From Pithys albifrons albifrons (Eukaryota; Chordata; Aves; Passeriformes; Thamnophilidae), in the NCBI RefSeq assembly GCF_047495875.1, contig NC_092459.1:37429490-37493489 (forward strand): a DNA stretch of 64,000 bases. Reading direction: 5' to 3'. Both the position numbers and the translations under genes were made by a program. The notes beneath the pieces are model-generated. The model searched no databases. It worked only from the letters and a program-made list of their open reading frames with translations, and was not told the DNA's origin. Shown piece by piece: positions 11,511-23,958 of this stretch (the first letter of the stretch is position 1; each line of letters begins with the position of its first letter).

Positions 11511-14500
11511 CTTTTTTTACTTCTTTGGAGAGATGTGTAGGGCAGGCTCTTACTCTTCTTGCTGTTTTTACATATGATTGCACAGAATACTATATTTTGT
11601 TCAATACGTTTCTTCCACACTCAAAAATAAAAAGATAAAAAAAGAAAAAAAACCAAACAGAACAAAAAACCAACCAACAACCACAACAAAAAAAAAAGAA
11701 AAAAACAAAAAAACCAAGCAGATTTTTACAGATTTAAAATACCAGAAAAATCCTAACACGTGCTACATTCAATCCTATGCAAAGAGAATGCACAAGAGGT
11801 GGGCACAAATTCAATTTCCCTTAACAGCATCAGAAAAGGCTGAGCTAGGATTTTATAATACAAATTGACCTTGTGCTGTCCTCTGCATCAGGGTGAACTT
11901 CACCCTATAGTAATGACAGTAGTAACAACAGCAATTGCAAACAGTGTTATTGGACTGCAACCAGCCAGGACAATTTCAGGACAGCTACTATATAGCTCAA
12001 ATCACTGAGCAAGCAGATGCTTAGCAGGCTACTATTATATCTTTCAGTTACTGACAAAAAAAATCTCCTGGGCACCACCAGGGCACCCTATCACTGCAGT
12101 AAAGCTGCTTAAAACCAAAGCTATCATGAAAAATTACTTAAAAAAAAAGAAAAATATAAAAGGCCTAAAGAAAACCTCTAAACTAAAACTGCAGGGAACA
12201 GGCTATTATGGTGCAACTCATATTGACCAGTGTTACAGAGTTCTTCATGGTATGTAGTGGCAATAGAAAGGTCCAAATGGGTTGAAATACCATTTCAGAA
12301 AAGCTGTTTGATTTACTCTTACCAAGGATTTCTAAAAAGCTGGAATGGTTAAATATTGGCCTAGCCTGTACTGGGGAAAGACTGAGGTGTCTTTTTTATC
12401 GGTTTTGGTTAGCTACGCAAATATTTAAGAATATATAGAGAATGGTTGAAATGATAGATTCATATGCAGATACAAAGTTATTTACAATGCAAATATTTTT
12501 CTTTCTTTAAAGGAAAATAAAGAAATCTTGTGAAGGAAAATCCATTGACTTGCTCAGTGATATGCAGGCAAACACATTTTTCAGAATGAGTCCCTTTATA
12601 TAAGCATTTTTTTTCTCTGCATATATGTTTACACACACATATGTGTATGTATATGAGTGTAAATTCAAAGTACATTAAACACTGCCTTGTTTGCATTTTA
12701 GTATTTCATGGCAAGATCCTCTAGGTCTAAGACTATATGACAATATAAAGCTATACAAAGTAAATTGGTATAAAATAAAATGCTTAGAGGCAGATCAGTC
12801 ACTAACCGTCTAATCAAGAAAATAAAGATGATGACTTACAAAAAAGTGTTAGTTGCTGGAGTGAGGGCACATGGAGGTTGTGAAGTACTCTTGTTTGCTA
12901 ACATTAGGAATACAGTAGTTAATATAAACATTTGGGTTTGGTCTTAATTTCAATAATTATTTATTAATCAAGATTATTTCTAAACAATTTTTGAGGACAT
13001 AATTTTTATTCTGATGTTGTTTATTTTTAGAAAGTGATAGGTATTTAGAATACTTCAAATGGACTATCTGAAAACAAACACTCTGGCCTTGATGGATTTC
13101 CAGAAAAAAAAGTCACATTTATACTACATAGAGATATGTGAAAATGCAGTGTATAGTGATTACTGTCATTTGATTTCGATCAGCATGTGAAAATTGCATT
13201 TAAAATTATGAAAATTGCCATACATTTTTGAAATTATACACTTTTCATAGATGCCATGCTATTTTTAAGTGAATTAATTTTCATATAATGGATATGGGGT
13301 ATTCTTAGAGGAAAGAAAAAATCAGAATCAAACTTTTAAAAAAAAAGAAAATTCTCATTTTGCAACGAAATAACATTATTATATTGTTTACATTTTTCTT
13401 AATTGAAAGCAAATGTGAAATGAAATTAAGAGTCTATTGCCAACATGTTCAAATCGAAATTCAGCAGCAACTGTCAGAAGAGTTTTTCTGTCTATACAAG
13501 TGTGACATGTCCTCCCATGGTATATATTGAGCTCTGTCAGGGGAGTTGAGTCTACAGTAAGTTTTTCTGGCATGAGTGTTAGCTGGGAGTGAGATTTTGT
13601 TTTCCTTCCATTCCTAGCTGACATAGCTGTGTTCACATAACATTATAGCATAGACCTGGCTTTATTCATGACACATAAGGAAAAAAGCATGTGTAAGTCT
13701 TTGCAAGGTTGATGTCTTTGGTTTTAAGACCTCTAAGACCATGTCAATGTTTTCAATAGTGTTTTCTTTATAGACACTTCATTAGCTTTAGTTCCTGAGT
13801 GAGTCTTTAAGGGATTGCAGAAATAAAAATTATAATTAAAAATAGTATGTATTTGGAAAGTGTGCATTGTTACTTGCAGGAATTTATGAAGCTGAGAAAA
13901 AAGTCTTATAAAAATCTGTAAGAGGAGAGGATTTTATGATCTACAAAATCCAATAGATACAGCCAAACAAGATGTCTACACAATTTCTACCAACGTAAAT
14001 AAAATAGTTTTCTCATTTAACAAATTTCAAAAAGGCTCTTGTTCCTTTTAATTTTAAAGTAATCTACCCCCCTTAATTGCTGTGTTTAGACTGTCATGTA
14101 CTGCATATAACAGTTGTAGCCGATGAAGTCATGCAATGTTTTAAATCAGACCAGGCAAGAAGGATTTAAAAAGAAGAGTATTATATTTATTGGAGTTTTC
14201 TTTATAACATTCTACAGGGGGGAAAAAAAAAGATGAAAGAAATTAAGGAAGTCTGAGAATCCACCATAGTTAATGAAAACAATGTAACTATGTTGTTTAG
14301 AATTTGTACTTCTTGGATTAAGTATGTTTATTTAGTAAATTAAAATGCAAGAAATATTCAAAGCATGTTTTAATTTTCAGGACTTCTTCTTAAACAAAGA
14401 ATTAAATCCCCAAAATTAACAACAGCCAAAGTAATTTACAAATAAATCATAAAATTATGATGTATTTCCACTGGGATCTGGACAGTTTCACATGTTGTGA

Positions 14501-15369
14501 AATACTGTAGATGTGTCAAATAATTATGCTTCTAAAATTTCAAGGAAGGATTTTGCTGAACTGTGATCCTTGGAATATGTCCAAATCGGTATCTGCACTT
14601 TGTGGTTTTTTGGGGGTTTGGATTTTGTTGGTTTTGTTTTTTGTTTTGTTTGTTTTTAAAGCAAATGAGCAAAAACAAACAAACAAACTAAAAATCAAAC
14701 AACCAAACCTCGAAGCTTAAGGTGGGGTTTTTTTGGTTTTTTTTTAGAACATCATTAACCTTTATGGATATAGGAATATAGGATATAATTCAAGTCAAAT
14801 GTCACCAATAACTTCATCATGTGTGCTGGTGCAATATATCGAAGGTACTGAAACTTTTAACCAAATGTGAAACAGAAATAAATGTACATAGAAAAGGTGA
14901 TGTAAAAAGTATTTTGAATTATGGCTTTATGCAGAATGAAATGAAACAGCAAATTCTGTCTGTCCTTTTAAGGCATAGAATAAAAAGGCTAAGTTGTGAT
15001 ACACATTCTGTATAGCAATCAAACATTGTAAGAACTTGATGGTATTTACTCCAGTCTTGCTTACTAGGTTTGACATGAATCAAAGTCTTTACCTGTTTTA
15101 GAGAAACTGCTTATGATTTAATGTGCTGTAAATCAAACTGAAGTAAGATATACATTTATTGAGACTTAAAATGCAACTTAGTGCTAGCCTCAGTTTTTCA
15201 TAGGTGAATTTTTTCATGGGAAATATTCTTTCAGAATATACTAGTTTGATCAGATATGATGGAGCACAGTAGTTTCTTTAAAAGATATTGCTGAAAATTT
15301 TGTTATTTACTCCTCCCATATTTTACATATTGTATATAAAAATGTGTAGCTACATTATTTGCAGTGGCA
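11511..15369. other. unassigned AT-rich DNA
   Basis: About 3.9 kb without a recognised gene. It includes an A/C-rich low-complexity tract at 11630-11720 and a T/G-rich then A/C-rich block at 14610-14710. Confidence 0.5.
14646..14682. repeat. low-complexity inverted repeat
   Basis: TTGTTTGTTTTT (14646-14657) is the exact reverse complement of AAAAACAAACAA (14671-14682), separated by 13 nt, so the strand could form a 12-bp hairpin. It lies in a T/G-rich then A/C-rich block, so it is probably simple-sequence DNA and not a designed structure. Confidence 0.8.
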
Positions 15370-15723
15370 CATAGACTTGAGGAAAGTCTACTTCCATGGT
15401 CACTTTCCAGTGAAGTTGGTTGATAATACTTGCTTTGGGATCTCAGATTGTCACCTTTCTCACATATTGAGGCACATTATGCTGATCATGGCGTGGGATG
15501 GATGCCTTGAGGATCACTTGTTCTTGTGGGCCAAGAGCAGCATCTACGAATACCCTGTTGCTCCAGAGTGTACAAGAAATGGTCAGTAATTTCTGTGGTA
15601 ACCTCTTTGAGAAGTTTCCTTGCATCAAAGGCATGCACATTTATTCAGCCCAGTTTGATTAGCCCACTCCAGTACAGAGGGACATCTTGCAGCCCAGATG
15701 AGATTGCTAAATTCAGCTTCTGA
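15370..15723 (-). pseudogene. possible decayed coding segment, unidentified
   Basis: This stretch is less AT-rich than its surroundings. On the minus strand it reads as three consecutive protein-like pieces in changing frames. The first is near 15640-15723 (includes PSVLEWANQTGLN), the second near 15545-15640 (includes FDARKLLKEVTTEI and HFLYTLEQQGI), and the third near 15370-15550 (includes VDAALGPQEQVILKASI, one stop, then WKVTMEVDFPQVYVP). This is the pattern of an old processed pseudogene or a transposon gene with two frameshifts and a stop. I do not recognise the protein. The plus strand is also open for 76 codons at 15359-15589, so the assignment is weak. Confidence 0.25.
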
Positions 15724-16682
15724 TAAGCTGTGAGCTCAGAGGTTCAAATGCAAAACTGCTTTGATTAGGTTAATTCATGGATGTCAGTGTGTATAATGAA
15801 CTAATGTAGAAATCATTGGCAGAAGAAGTAAAACTAAAAATTAATTTTCACCAGAATATAGGAACTGGGCAAAACAAGGAGACAGTCTTGGTCTGAACAT
15901 TTTAGAGTCTAAGCAGATTATTACTTTTTGGATAAATAAGATTACAAAATCCCATTAATTATTTATTTTCACAAAAAATCCTGCTTATTTTTTCTGTGAT
16001 TCAAGGTGATATATTAGTTAAGGCAACATCAGCAAATTTCTGAATATGGAAGCAATCCCAAGCCATAGTTAGAGAAATGGCTGCCTTTGTCCATTAAACT
16101 TCATACGTATACTTTGCATTTTTTTTCTGTATAGGGTTCTGGTGGATTTATAACATATAACAGAATATCAGCAGCACAGATTTCATGATCCATCATCAAA
16201 ATATGTAAATAACACTAGTCTTAATATAACATAATATAAAATTTAATAACTTATTAATACCTCTGGTTTACAGATGGGGATTGCATTGATCCTTGCTTAC
16301 CCCCGGAGATTCAAGAAAATCCATATAGTGAAAGCCTTACATGCCCCATATTAATAAACTGAAATTTCTTAGCATTCCCAGGAGCTTTACAGTGAAAAGT
16401 TATACCTAGTCAGAGTGCCAGTAAAGTGACATTATAGAGGTATTTTTTAAATAACAACAATTTATGGGTATTTCTTATACAATCTGCTACAAATAATTCC
16501 ATATATTATGAGTGAACAATAAAACTACCTCTACTTTTACCTTCAGCATTTTACTTTTTTTGTATTAAATACACTCTTTGTAGTTTAGCTATCAAGACAG
16601 AAGAGAGGTTGATATGTCACTAATGATTAACTAATTTGGTTGAATGAAATGACTATTTGCTCTAGTGTATATTCATGCTTCA

Positions 16683-16758
16683 GTGGGAAGCATCTCATTC
16701 CAAGCTGATGCTCCAGTGTTCAAAAATGTTAATGCTGTAGCAACTGGTGCTGTTGTGG
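16683..16758 (+). other. weak candidate exon, plus strand
   Basis: An AG preceded by a mixed pyrimidine stretch (ending ATTCATGCTTCAG) is followed by about 76 nt and a donor-like GTAAGA. One frame is open throughout and reads GSISFQADAPVFKNVNAVAT, which has ordinary protein composition. The acceptor is poor, and the minus strand is also open across this interval, so this may be chance. Confidence 0.15.
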
Positions 16759-19700
16759 TAAGAAGTAATAATTCATGACAAATTAAAAGAAATTTAAAAA
16801 TAATTTTAAAAGATAGTCCTATTGCATTTAGCCAAAAAACTGCTTTTTTCTTGCAAACTAATAAAAGCAAAGGGGTTAAATATTAAAAAAAAAAAAACCA
16901 ACAAAAAAAAAACAAAAAACAAACAAACAAGCAAACATTGAGGAGATTGCAGTTTTTGTTCTCTTGTATTTATTTCTATTTTGTGAAGTTTCAGCAGTTT
17001 ATGTTTTGGGGTTTTTTGTTGTTTTTTTTTTTAATGGGCATGATATAAAATGGGAGTACTGCAGAACAAAGGGTACAAAATCCTTCTTTTAAGCAGTGAG
17101 TCAGAGGAACAGCTTACAACTAATAATGACAATAGTACAATTTAAACAAATATAAAGAAATAGTAAATTTTAGAGGGGAAAACACTGGAAAATGTGGGCT
17201 GTAGATAGATTCATCCTAATGCCAGTTAAGTATCTACAAAGTAGTGTGACATTTCTCTGGTTAACTGAATAATATCATCTGCCTGGGTGACTAGTGTTAT
17301 CATGATGAAACAGAAATGCTAGAAGACATAGCATCTGCTGCTGAGATTGTTTAAAACCTGAGAGGTATCTTCATATACAGTTTGCTGTAACTGTAAAATT
17401 ACATTTTACTGTCCCTGTTGGCAAAAGGATGTTGGTGAATTCAGAGTAGATTTTCTGACAGCTGTTCAGGTCCTCATAAGACAGAGCAGAAAATTCATGT
17501 GACCACATCTTGCTCAAATTCAATTTTTTTTAAGTGTTTGAACATAGATTTTATACAATACTCAGACAATACAGTGGACCTACTGATAATGTGCTGCAAA
17601 ACTGCAATGGTCAAGGTAGTTTCTGATCTTCTGCTCACAAGTGAAAAATTTGCTAAATTAAAATAATGTCTAGTCTTGCTAGTAAGAGTATAACTGAGAA
17701 AAATTAAAGTCATAAATCTAGTTTTAATTATTAAGCAATAATTAAGCCATTTTTATGCAATACCCTGATATTTCCATTTGCATTTCTCTTTAATTTTTAA
17801 AAGAAAAAAGAAGAGAGAGAAAAGGCTTTTTGAAAGATTGAGAAAACATCAGCAGGAAAAAACACAAACCTAGAAGAGTTCCTTAAATTTCAAACATCAA
17901 ATAGATAGCTAGTTCAAGCACTCTTCCACAGCAGTCCTCTAGCAGCTGGTGCCCCCCAGGATTTCTCTATGTCTTGCCTTCTCTTCCAGTGTACAGCACA
18001 AACGGTTCTGCAGTTGCAGGGTGAATTAGACCTGGCTGAAAAAACAATCCAAAAGCAAAGAGGTTATTTTTCTGGGTAATCATTTACCCTATCATTTCCA
18101 CTGTCAGTAAGGAAACCTGTGAACAGCAAGGCTAGCAAGAAAAAAAAAAAAAAGAAAAAAAGGCCAGGGTCAGAACAAGCACTTCTTCACTTCTAGTAAT
18201 ATCAATTTGTTTCAGGTATCAAGGCAGCTCCTTTGCACAGGAATTTGTTCATGTTTCATGTGAAAAAGTGTAAAGTGTTGTTCTATATTTTCTGGTGCCT
18301 TTAGGCTTCAGCCACCAAAGAAACACCCGCAGTAGAGCTGATATTCTGTGTTTACATTCTATGCCATAAACTGGTAGTTTGACTCCTGTCATTGCAATGC
18401 AGTGAATAGTAGATCAATGTGGGCCAGAAACACAGCTCTATTAATACTAAAGGGTTTTCAGGAAAAAGTTTAGAAGAAAGGTTGGGTGGTTTCCTTTGGT
18501 TTGTTTTTCTGCCCAGGTCTGACACATTTTGATTTAGTCATCTGCATCTAAACAAAGAAATCCAGACACATAACAAAGCCAAAAAAACCCAAAGCCTTGC
18601 CTAGAAGAATGGGTGATAGAGAAATGAGCAGAAGAGCAGCTCTCTAATCTTCTGTGCAGATTCCATTTTTGCAGGTTTTGGATAACAAAAAGGCATTGCT
18701 GACAACTTTTGGCTTTTTGTCACTTTGGCTGCTTTCAAGATGTACATTGGCTTTGTTCTCTTTGTTGAATCAAGGTTTTCAATTTATTTTTGGATCAGCT
18801 GGTGTAATTGAGCAAAGACTGAGCTTTGAGGCCATTGCCATCTGAAAGAGGTAGTAAACTTTAGTCTAAACACAGGCTGACAACATTTGTTCTGAGTTTA
18901 ACTTAATTATGTGAGTTTGGGTTTCCTTAGAGCTTCACTAAGCTTTTGACAACTTGTGAAGTGGTATGTGAATACTGCTGAAACTGAGAACAAGATGTTG
19001 CTTTATAAATATACTTGGCAGAGAAAAAGAGGAATTCATAGTGGAAATTAGCTTGTAAAGATTCAAGAACCAGGATATGTGAAGTAAACTGGGTTTTCAC
19101 AAATCCTTTCAAGTAAATTTACCTAGCATATAAGCCTGAGGGAAGACTAAATTTTTCCATTCACCCATCATTCATTCTCCTGCTCTCATTGCATCTTCCA
19201 AACCCCATTCTTCCCTCAGGGAAAGCACTACTTACTGTCATTTAGCTGGGAAAAAATGTCATCAGATCCTACACAAATCCAAAAATGCAATATCATGACA
19301 TCACTCATAAGGTCTCTGACTCACCACAAGCTTAGCCAGTTCTTGGGTACAGGTATGCTTCTCTGTGAAAACAGAGGAGTAATAAGGGGGATAAGTAAGC
19401 TTTTGCTTGTGGCCCTAGGGCACACAGCAAAGAACTGAAAGCTCTTAAATTGATCAAGAATTACTGCAAGGTCTTGGAGGCAAGTTTCTCAAGGAAATTC
19501 CCGTGGTCACACGACAAAATAAGGAGAGTCTGTATGTTCTAACAAGGTAAATTCTAATAGATATATAAATTAAAATAAAAGTAGTCACGATGAGAGTTGT
19601 AAAACACTGTAGCAGGTTTCCAGAAAGACAGGGAAACAGACATGAGCAGCCTGAGCTTTACCTTCAGAATTATCCTTGGTTAGAGCACATGTGTCAGGGA

Positions 19701-20055
19701 CCAGCAAGATCAGACACTGCCTGGAACCTGGAGCTGAAATATGCAGAAATCCACACCAGAGAAGCACAGGTGAAGATGTCTTACCCCTTAAGTAGAGATA
19801 AATTAGGAAACATACCTTGGTCCTTTGAGATGTCATAACTGTACCTGTTCTCTTCCAATTTTAATGCAATGATATGCTCCTTGATATCTCAAGTTCCCTG
19901 GAAATATGCTTGGGCCGAGGAATTGTTTCCTTCAAGCTGATCTTAAATCCTAGGTCCAAGGAGCAATATAAAATAGACAATAGTCCATGCAAGTGCTCAA
20001 ACAAGCAACAACTTCTTGTTACATACTCCGTCCTCCCATTTTAATAATTTTTATT

Positions 20056-20102
20056 TGGGTTTTTGTTTGTTTGTTTGTTGTTGTGTTTTGGTTTTGTTTT
20101 TA
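20056..20102. repeat. T/G-rich low-complexity tract with (TTTG)n
   Basis: Several TTTG units followed by further T/G-rich sequence. Confidence 0.8.
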
Positions 20103-20829
20103 ATTTAAACCTGTAGTTATGGACAGAAACAGATACTCTTTACAATCTTTCCTTTTTGAAACAAAATTTTTACAGGGAAGAACTTTTTTTTCAACAATCC
20201 TCATTTTGAGATTCTTTTATTGCCATTTCATTAATTTTCAAAATGAAAGCAACTATTAAAAAGTTCTAAAACCTGAAACAATAGATGTAGAAGGAGGTTA
20301 TTCCAATTTACTTTAACATTTCTAAATGTATCCAATTTCCATTTTTCCCTGAAATTAGAGAGTAAAATGTCATGAAAAGTGTGAAAGAACTCCATTCTGT
20401 GGTGGATTTTATAATAATCATTATAAAAGTTTTAAAATTCTATCCATTTTAGGGGCTTTCTTAAGAATTGCTGAGACTATATGCATAATTAACATATGTA
20501 CATAGTTAACCCTTCTGACCCTATATGTAAATAAAAGAAGATTAGGGGTTTTTTTACTATATTTACTATATTACATTTTGTTTAATAACAAATAGACATA
20601 CTGCAAAATATACAAATCTGAAACATGCCTAGAAACACAAGAATAAAGAGATATCAGCTATATCAACTCTTTACTCCCAGAGAAGATCAATTAACACACC
20701 TCTAGTAACTTTAAAGTCTTCCTATTGCTTCAAATAAACCATGGTTTCTGAAAAAAAAAAAAAAACAACAAAAAATACCTCTCATTCTGGTGATCAGAAT
20801 ACTGAAGACATAGAAAATGTGTGTGGGTT

Positions 20830-21804
20830 GAGTGGTGGACATTTTCTACCTGGATTTCTCCAGGGCTATTGGCATGGTTTCTCACAGCCTCCTCCTAGAG
20901 AAATCCATGTGTGATGGTCTAGACCAGGTGCCAGTGCAGGGAGTGGCCAACTGGCTTCCTGGCTGCACCCAAGGGGTGGAAGTAAACAACTTCTTTTGAA
21001 ACTGGCAACCTGTCACAAGTGTAGTCCCCCAGGGATCAGTATTGCTGTCTTCATAAGTGATGTGGAAGATGGGCTAAAATGTACTCTGAGGGTTCCTAAA
21101 AATTGCAAACTGAGTGGAGAAATGGACACTTTGGAAGGCAGAACCACCTTGCAGGAAGACCTGGATAGGCTGGAGGAGTGGGATAACCAGAGTCTTATGA
21201 AGTTCAACAAGTACAAGTGTTGCACATGGAAAAATATACCCCAGGAATTCAGCACAATCTGGGATCTACCTGTGGGTCCTGGTGAACAAGATACTGAATA
21301 TGAGTGAACAGTGTGCTGTTGCTGCAAAGACAGCCCATGGGATGCTGACTTGCATCAACAAGGACATCACCTGCCGATAAGCCACAAAGATGATCAAAGG
21401 ACTGGGAAGCCTGCTGAGGAAAGGTTGAGAGAAATTAATTTGTTCAATGTTGAGAAAAAAAGGCTCCTCACCATGTTCCAGCATTTAAAGGGTTACTGAG
21501 AGATAGAGACTCCCTCTTTATCAGCAGTCATGGGGAAAAGATGAGGCATAACAGTTACAAATTAGTCCTGGGGAGGTCTGATTAGACACAAGAGGAAAAT
21601 TTTTTACAAGGAGAACAATCAGCCACTAGAATAATATTCCCAGGGAAACGTTGGATTCATCAACGCTAGACACTTTTAAGATTCAGTGGGGGAGGTTCCT
21701 GGGCCATCTTGTCTAGACCATGCTTTTGCCATGAAAGTTTGGACCGGATGATCCTTGAGGTCCAATTCTAATCTGGTATTCTATGACTTTATGATTCTAT
21801 GATT
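20830..21804 (+). mobile_element. CR1 LINE, 5'-truncated, RT active site lost
   Basis: Plus-strand CR1 beginning inside the reverse transcriptase. YLDFSRAIGMVSHSLLLEK (motif A region, near 20850) is followed by a PQGSVL-like segment near 21030. Then comes a segment ending in LQEDLDRLEEW and SLMKFNKYKC (21120-21220), the ORF2 C-terminus, the 3' UTR (GATGATCCTTGAGGTCCAAT) and the tail TCTATGACTTTATGATTCTATGATTG. At 21091-21110, where the FADD box belongs, the sequence reads as P-K-N-C, so the catalytic Asp pair is gone. Many stops and frame changes. It appears older than the copy at 41.9-46.1 kb. Confidence 0.92.
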
Positions 21805-23449
21805 GAAAATCACTATCCTCCTAACAAGAAATACTTTCACCCTGGGGGACTATTATGAAGTCTCTGGAATATATTTCTCCAGACACACAATCTTCTCTTT
21901 TTAAAATAAATTAAACCCAATTGGCCAGCTATTCCATTCTTTTTTTCACTGGTCCCACATGCTCTATTGAAGTTTTACTCTCCTTTGCCTGATTTTAGTT
22001 TTTTTCCAGCTTTCTCGCAACATATGAACCTGGAATTATTTCTGTAGCTACACTATTTGGACAAAAATAATTATACCTCACCTTATTCTCTGTTTGCAAC
22101 ACATTTCTTCTCATGTCAGAAAACACCATTTGTATAACAGTGGTTGCTTATTTGGACACACTTTCAGTCCTTCATATCCCAGATTTGCATTTTTTCCCAG
22201 CCTCATTGTTATTATACATTTTGATTTATTTTTCTTCATGTGTATAGTTTTTCTATTTTTCCATATTCAGTTTAATCTGAAAGACTTCTAACCATTTCAT
22301 TGATTTATTGGGATCAATTTAAATTCACAACTTGTCCTCCAAAGGGTTTGCAGAACTTACTGTTGGGTGTCAAGACTGATAAGTCATCTAAGTTGTTAAT
22401 GAAACCTTTAAAAAAAAAGGACACAAGACAGATCTCTGCAGGACCACCCACATCAAGAAATTTCCTAGTTTCTTGACAGCAAACTGTTGATGGCTGCTAT
22501 TTAAGCTTGATGATTTCAACCTGATCTGAATCTGCCTGTTGATATTTTAATCCATACCATATGACACCATCTAAAAGCTAGGAAAATGTAGAGCTCTGTT
22601 AAAAGGTATTTATAAATTCCAAATAGACCAGTTGCCCATCCTGTAGAAATGCATTTCAGTTATGCTGGCTGGAAAGAAAAAGAACACTGAGCAAACTATG
22701 AGAATGCAGATTCTGTTGTAATAGAATATTTTCACCCATATTGTCTTCCATCTTTGTCTTCTGCACAGATATTTTCATAGCAGTATGCTTACTCTTCACA
22801 TTCCACCCAGTCAACTATCATGTTACTGTTGTCATCACTCATACAACCTTCAGAAAGTGTTAACAACTACCAGCCACTTCTTTCTGTTTCCATACCTGAG
22901 GCAAATACACATTAAATCCTTACGTCATTATTAATTCAGTTTGTTTGGAATATAGATGATTTTAAACTGAAATGGGAATAATCTCTACAGTATTCTATTT
23001 ATAATTTCATGTTTCCTGTTATTATGAGCAACTGAAATGCTGGACATACTGAAAATAAATCTAATTATTTTGGGTTTCTTCCATATAAAAATAAAAATAA
23101 TCTTTAAAAAACTTCTTTGGGAACTAGAATTTTTTCTTTCCACTGAGATTTGGTCTATTTGTCCTATATGAAAATTCATCCAAAGTATTTTAAAAGATTC
23201 CAGTAAAATGTTTATCTCCTACTTATCATCATAACAATTCATTTTTAAATGCAAGGAAACAAAACTTATTTTTTCATACAGCTGAAGATGACAGTTTACT
23301 GCCTTATAAAAGATTGGACCTGGCCGGCCTTGAAGATGATAGAGACCTTGAATTTAGTATGATGTTTCATGAATAGAGCAATATATTGAACAGGTAACAG
23401 GTTTTACGGAAAACCACTATTTCCTAGGTGGCACACTGCAGTATTCTCC
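21805..23449. other. unassigned AT-rich DNA
   Basis: No gene recognised between two plus-strand CR1 copies. Confidence 0.5.
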
Positions 23450-23652
23450 AACTCCTGAGGTGGTGAAGCACTGGAACAGGTTGCCCAAAAGTGTTGTGGA
23501 TGTCCCATCCCTGGAAGTGTTCGAGGCCAGACTGAGCAGAGCTCTGAGCAACTTGGCCTAGTAAATGGTGTCCCTGCCCATGACATAGGTGTTGTAACCA
23601 GATGATCCTTAAGGTCCCTTCCAACCCAAACCAGTCTATGATTCTGTGATTC
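23450..23652 (+). mobile_element. CR1 LINE 3' end fragment
   Basis: Diagnostic plus-strand blocks are GTGAAGCACTGGAACAGG, GATGTCCCATCCCTGGAAGT, GATGATCCTTAAGGTCCCTT, CCAACCCAAACCAGTC and the octamer tail TATGATTCTGTGATTC. It is 5'-truncated to the last about 200 bp. The antisense strand happens to be open and extends an open frame leftwards from the exon candidate at 23758, but that extension is not coding. Confidence 0.93.
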
Positions 23653-23757
23653 CTGGTGCTGTGCTGCATTGGTGTTGTTCAGACCAGGAAAGATGCAATT
23701 GGGAATAACCAAGGAGAGTCCATGAGACATCAGGAAGAAAAAATATTTTAATCTTAC

Positions 23758-23958
23758 CAAAAATGAAATAGGAAGAATCTCGCTGATATTATTGCATTGA
23801 TGGCTTCTTGCTATTTCTACTGGAGGGGCCTCATAGGAATTCATGCTACCCTGGGAAACCTCAGGACAGTAAGAGTTGTATGTATATAGTAATGGTCTAG
23901 GGTTGAGTATGCTTTTCATGGAAAAAGCAAATGCTTCCTCAAAATCAAAATCAATATT
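23758..23958 (-). CDS. candidate internal coding exon, unidentified protein
   Basis: On the minus strand a textbook acceptor (GTTTGTTTCACCCACAG) opens a 201-nt segment that ends at a strong donor (TTTTTG then GTAAGA). The segment is exactly 67 codons. It enters and leaves at phase 0 and is open in only that frame; the other two close within about 50 nt. The peptide starts NIDFDFEEAFAFSMKS, has two Cys (residues 31 and 55) and ends ISEILPISFL. I see no membrane segment or named domain and do not recognise the family. A single exon without flanking matches is weak evidence, but length, frame and both splice sites agree. Alternatives are a lncRNA exon or chance. If real, a minus-strand gene crosses this window. 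Confidence 0.4.

Larger units (their letters stand above)
15724..20829. other. unassigned AT-rich DNA
   Basis: About 5 kb without a recognised gene or large repeat. It contains A-rich and T-rich low-complexity tracts (16886-16935, 17005-17034, 18138-18162, 20056-20102) and one weak exon candidate at 16683-16758. The overlapping open frames on both strands at 19585-19838 show no domain I can name. Confidence 0.5.

Noticed and set aside
19585..19838. Overlapping open frames of about 82 codons on both strands
   Set aside because: No splice sites, no domain, and coding on both strands at once is unlikely.
23404..23757. The rest of the 196-codon minus-strand open frame (23404-23994) as coding
   Set aside because: Its lower part is the antisense of a CR1 3' end, and a strong donor at 23757 ends the plausible exon; the frame beyond is accidental.
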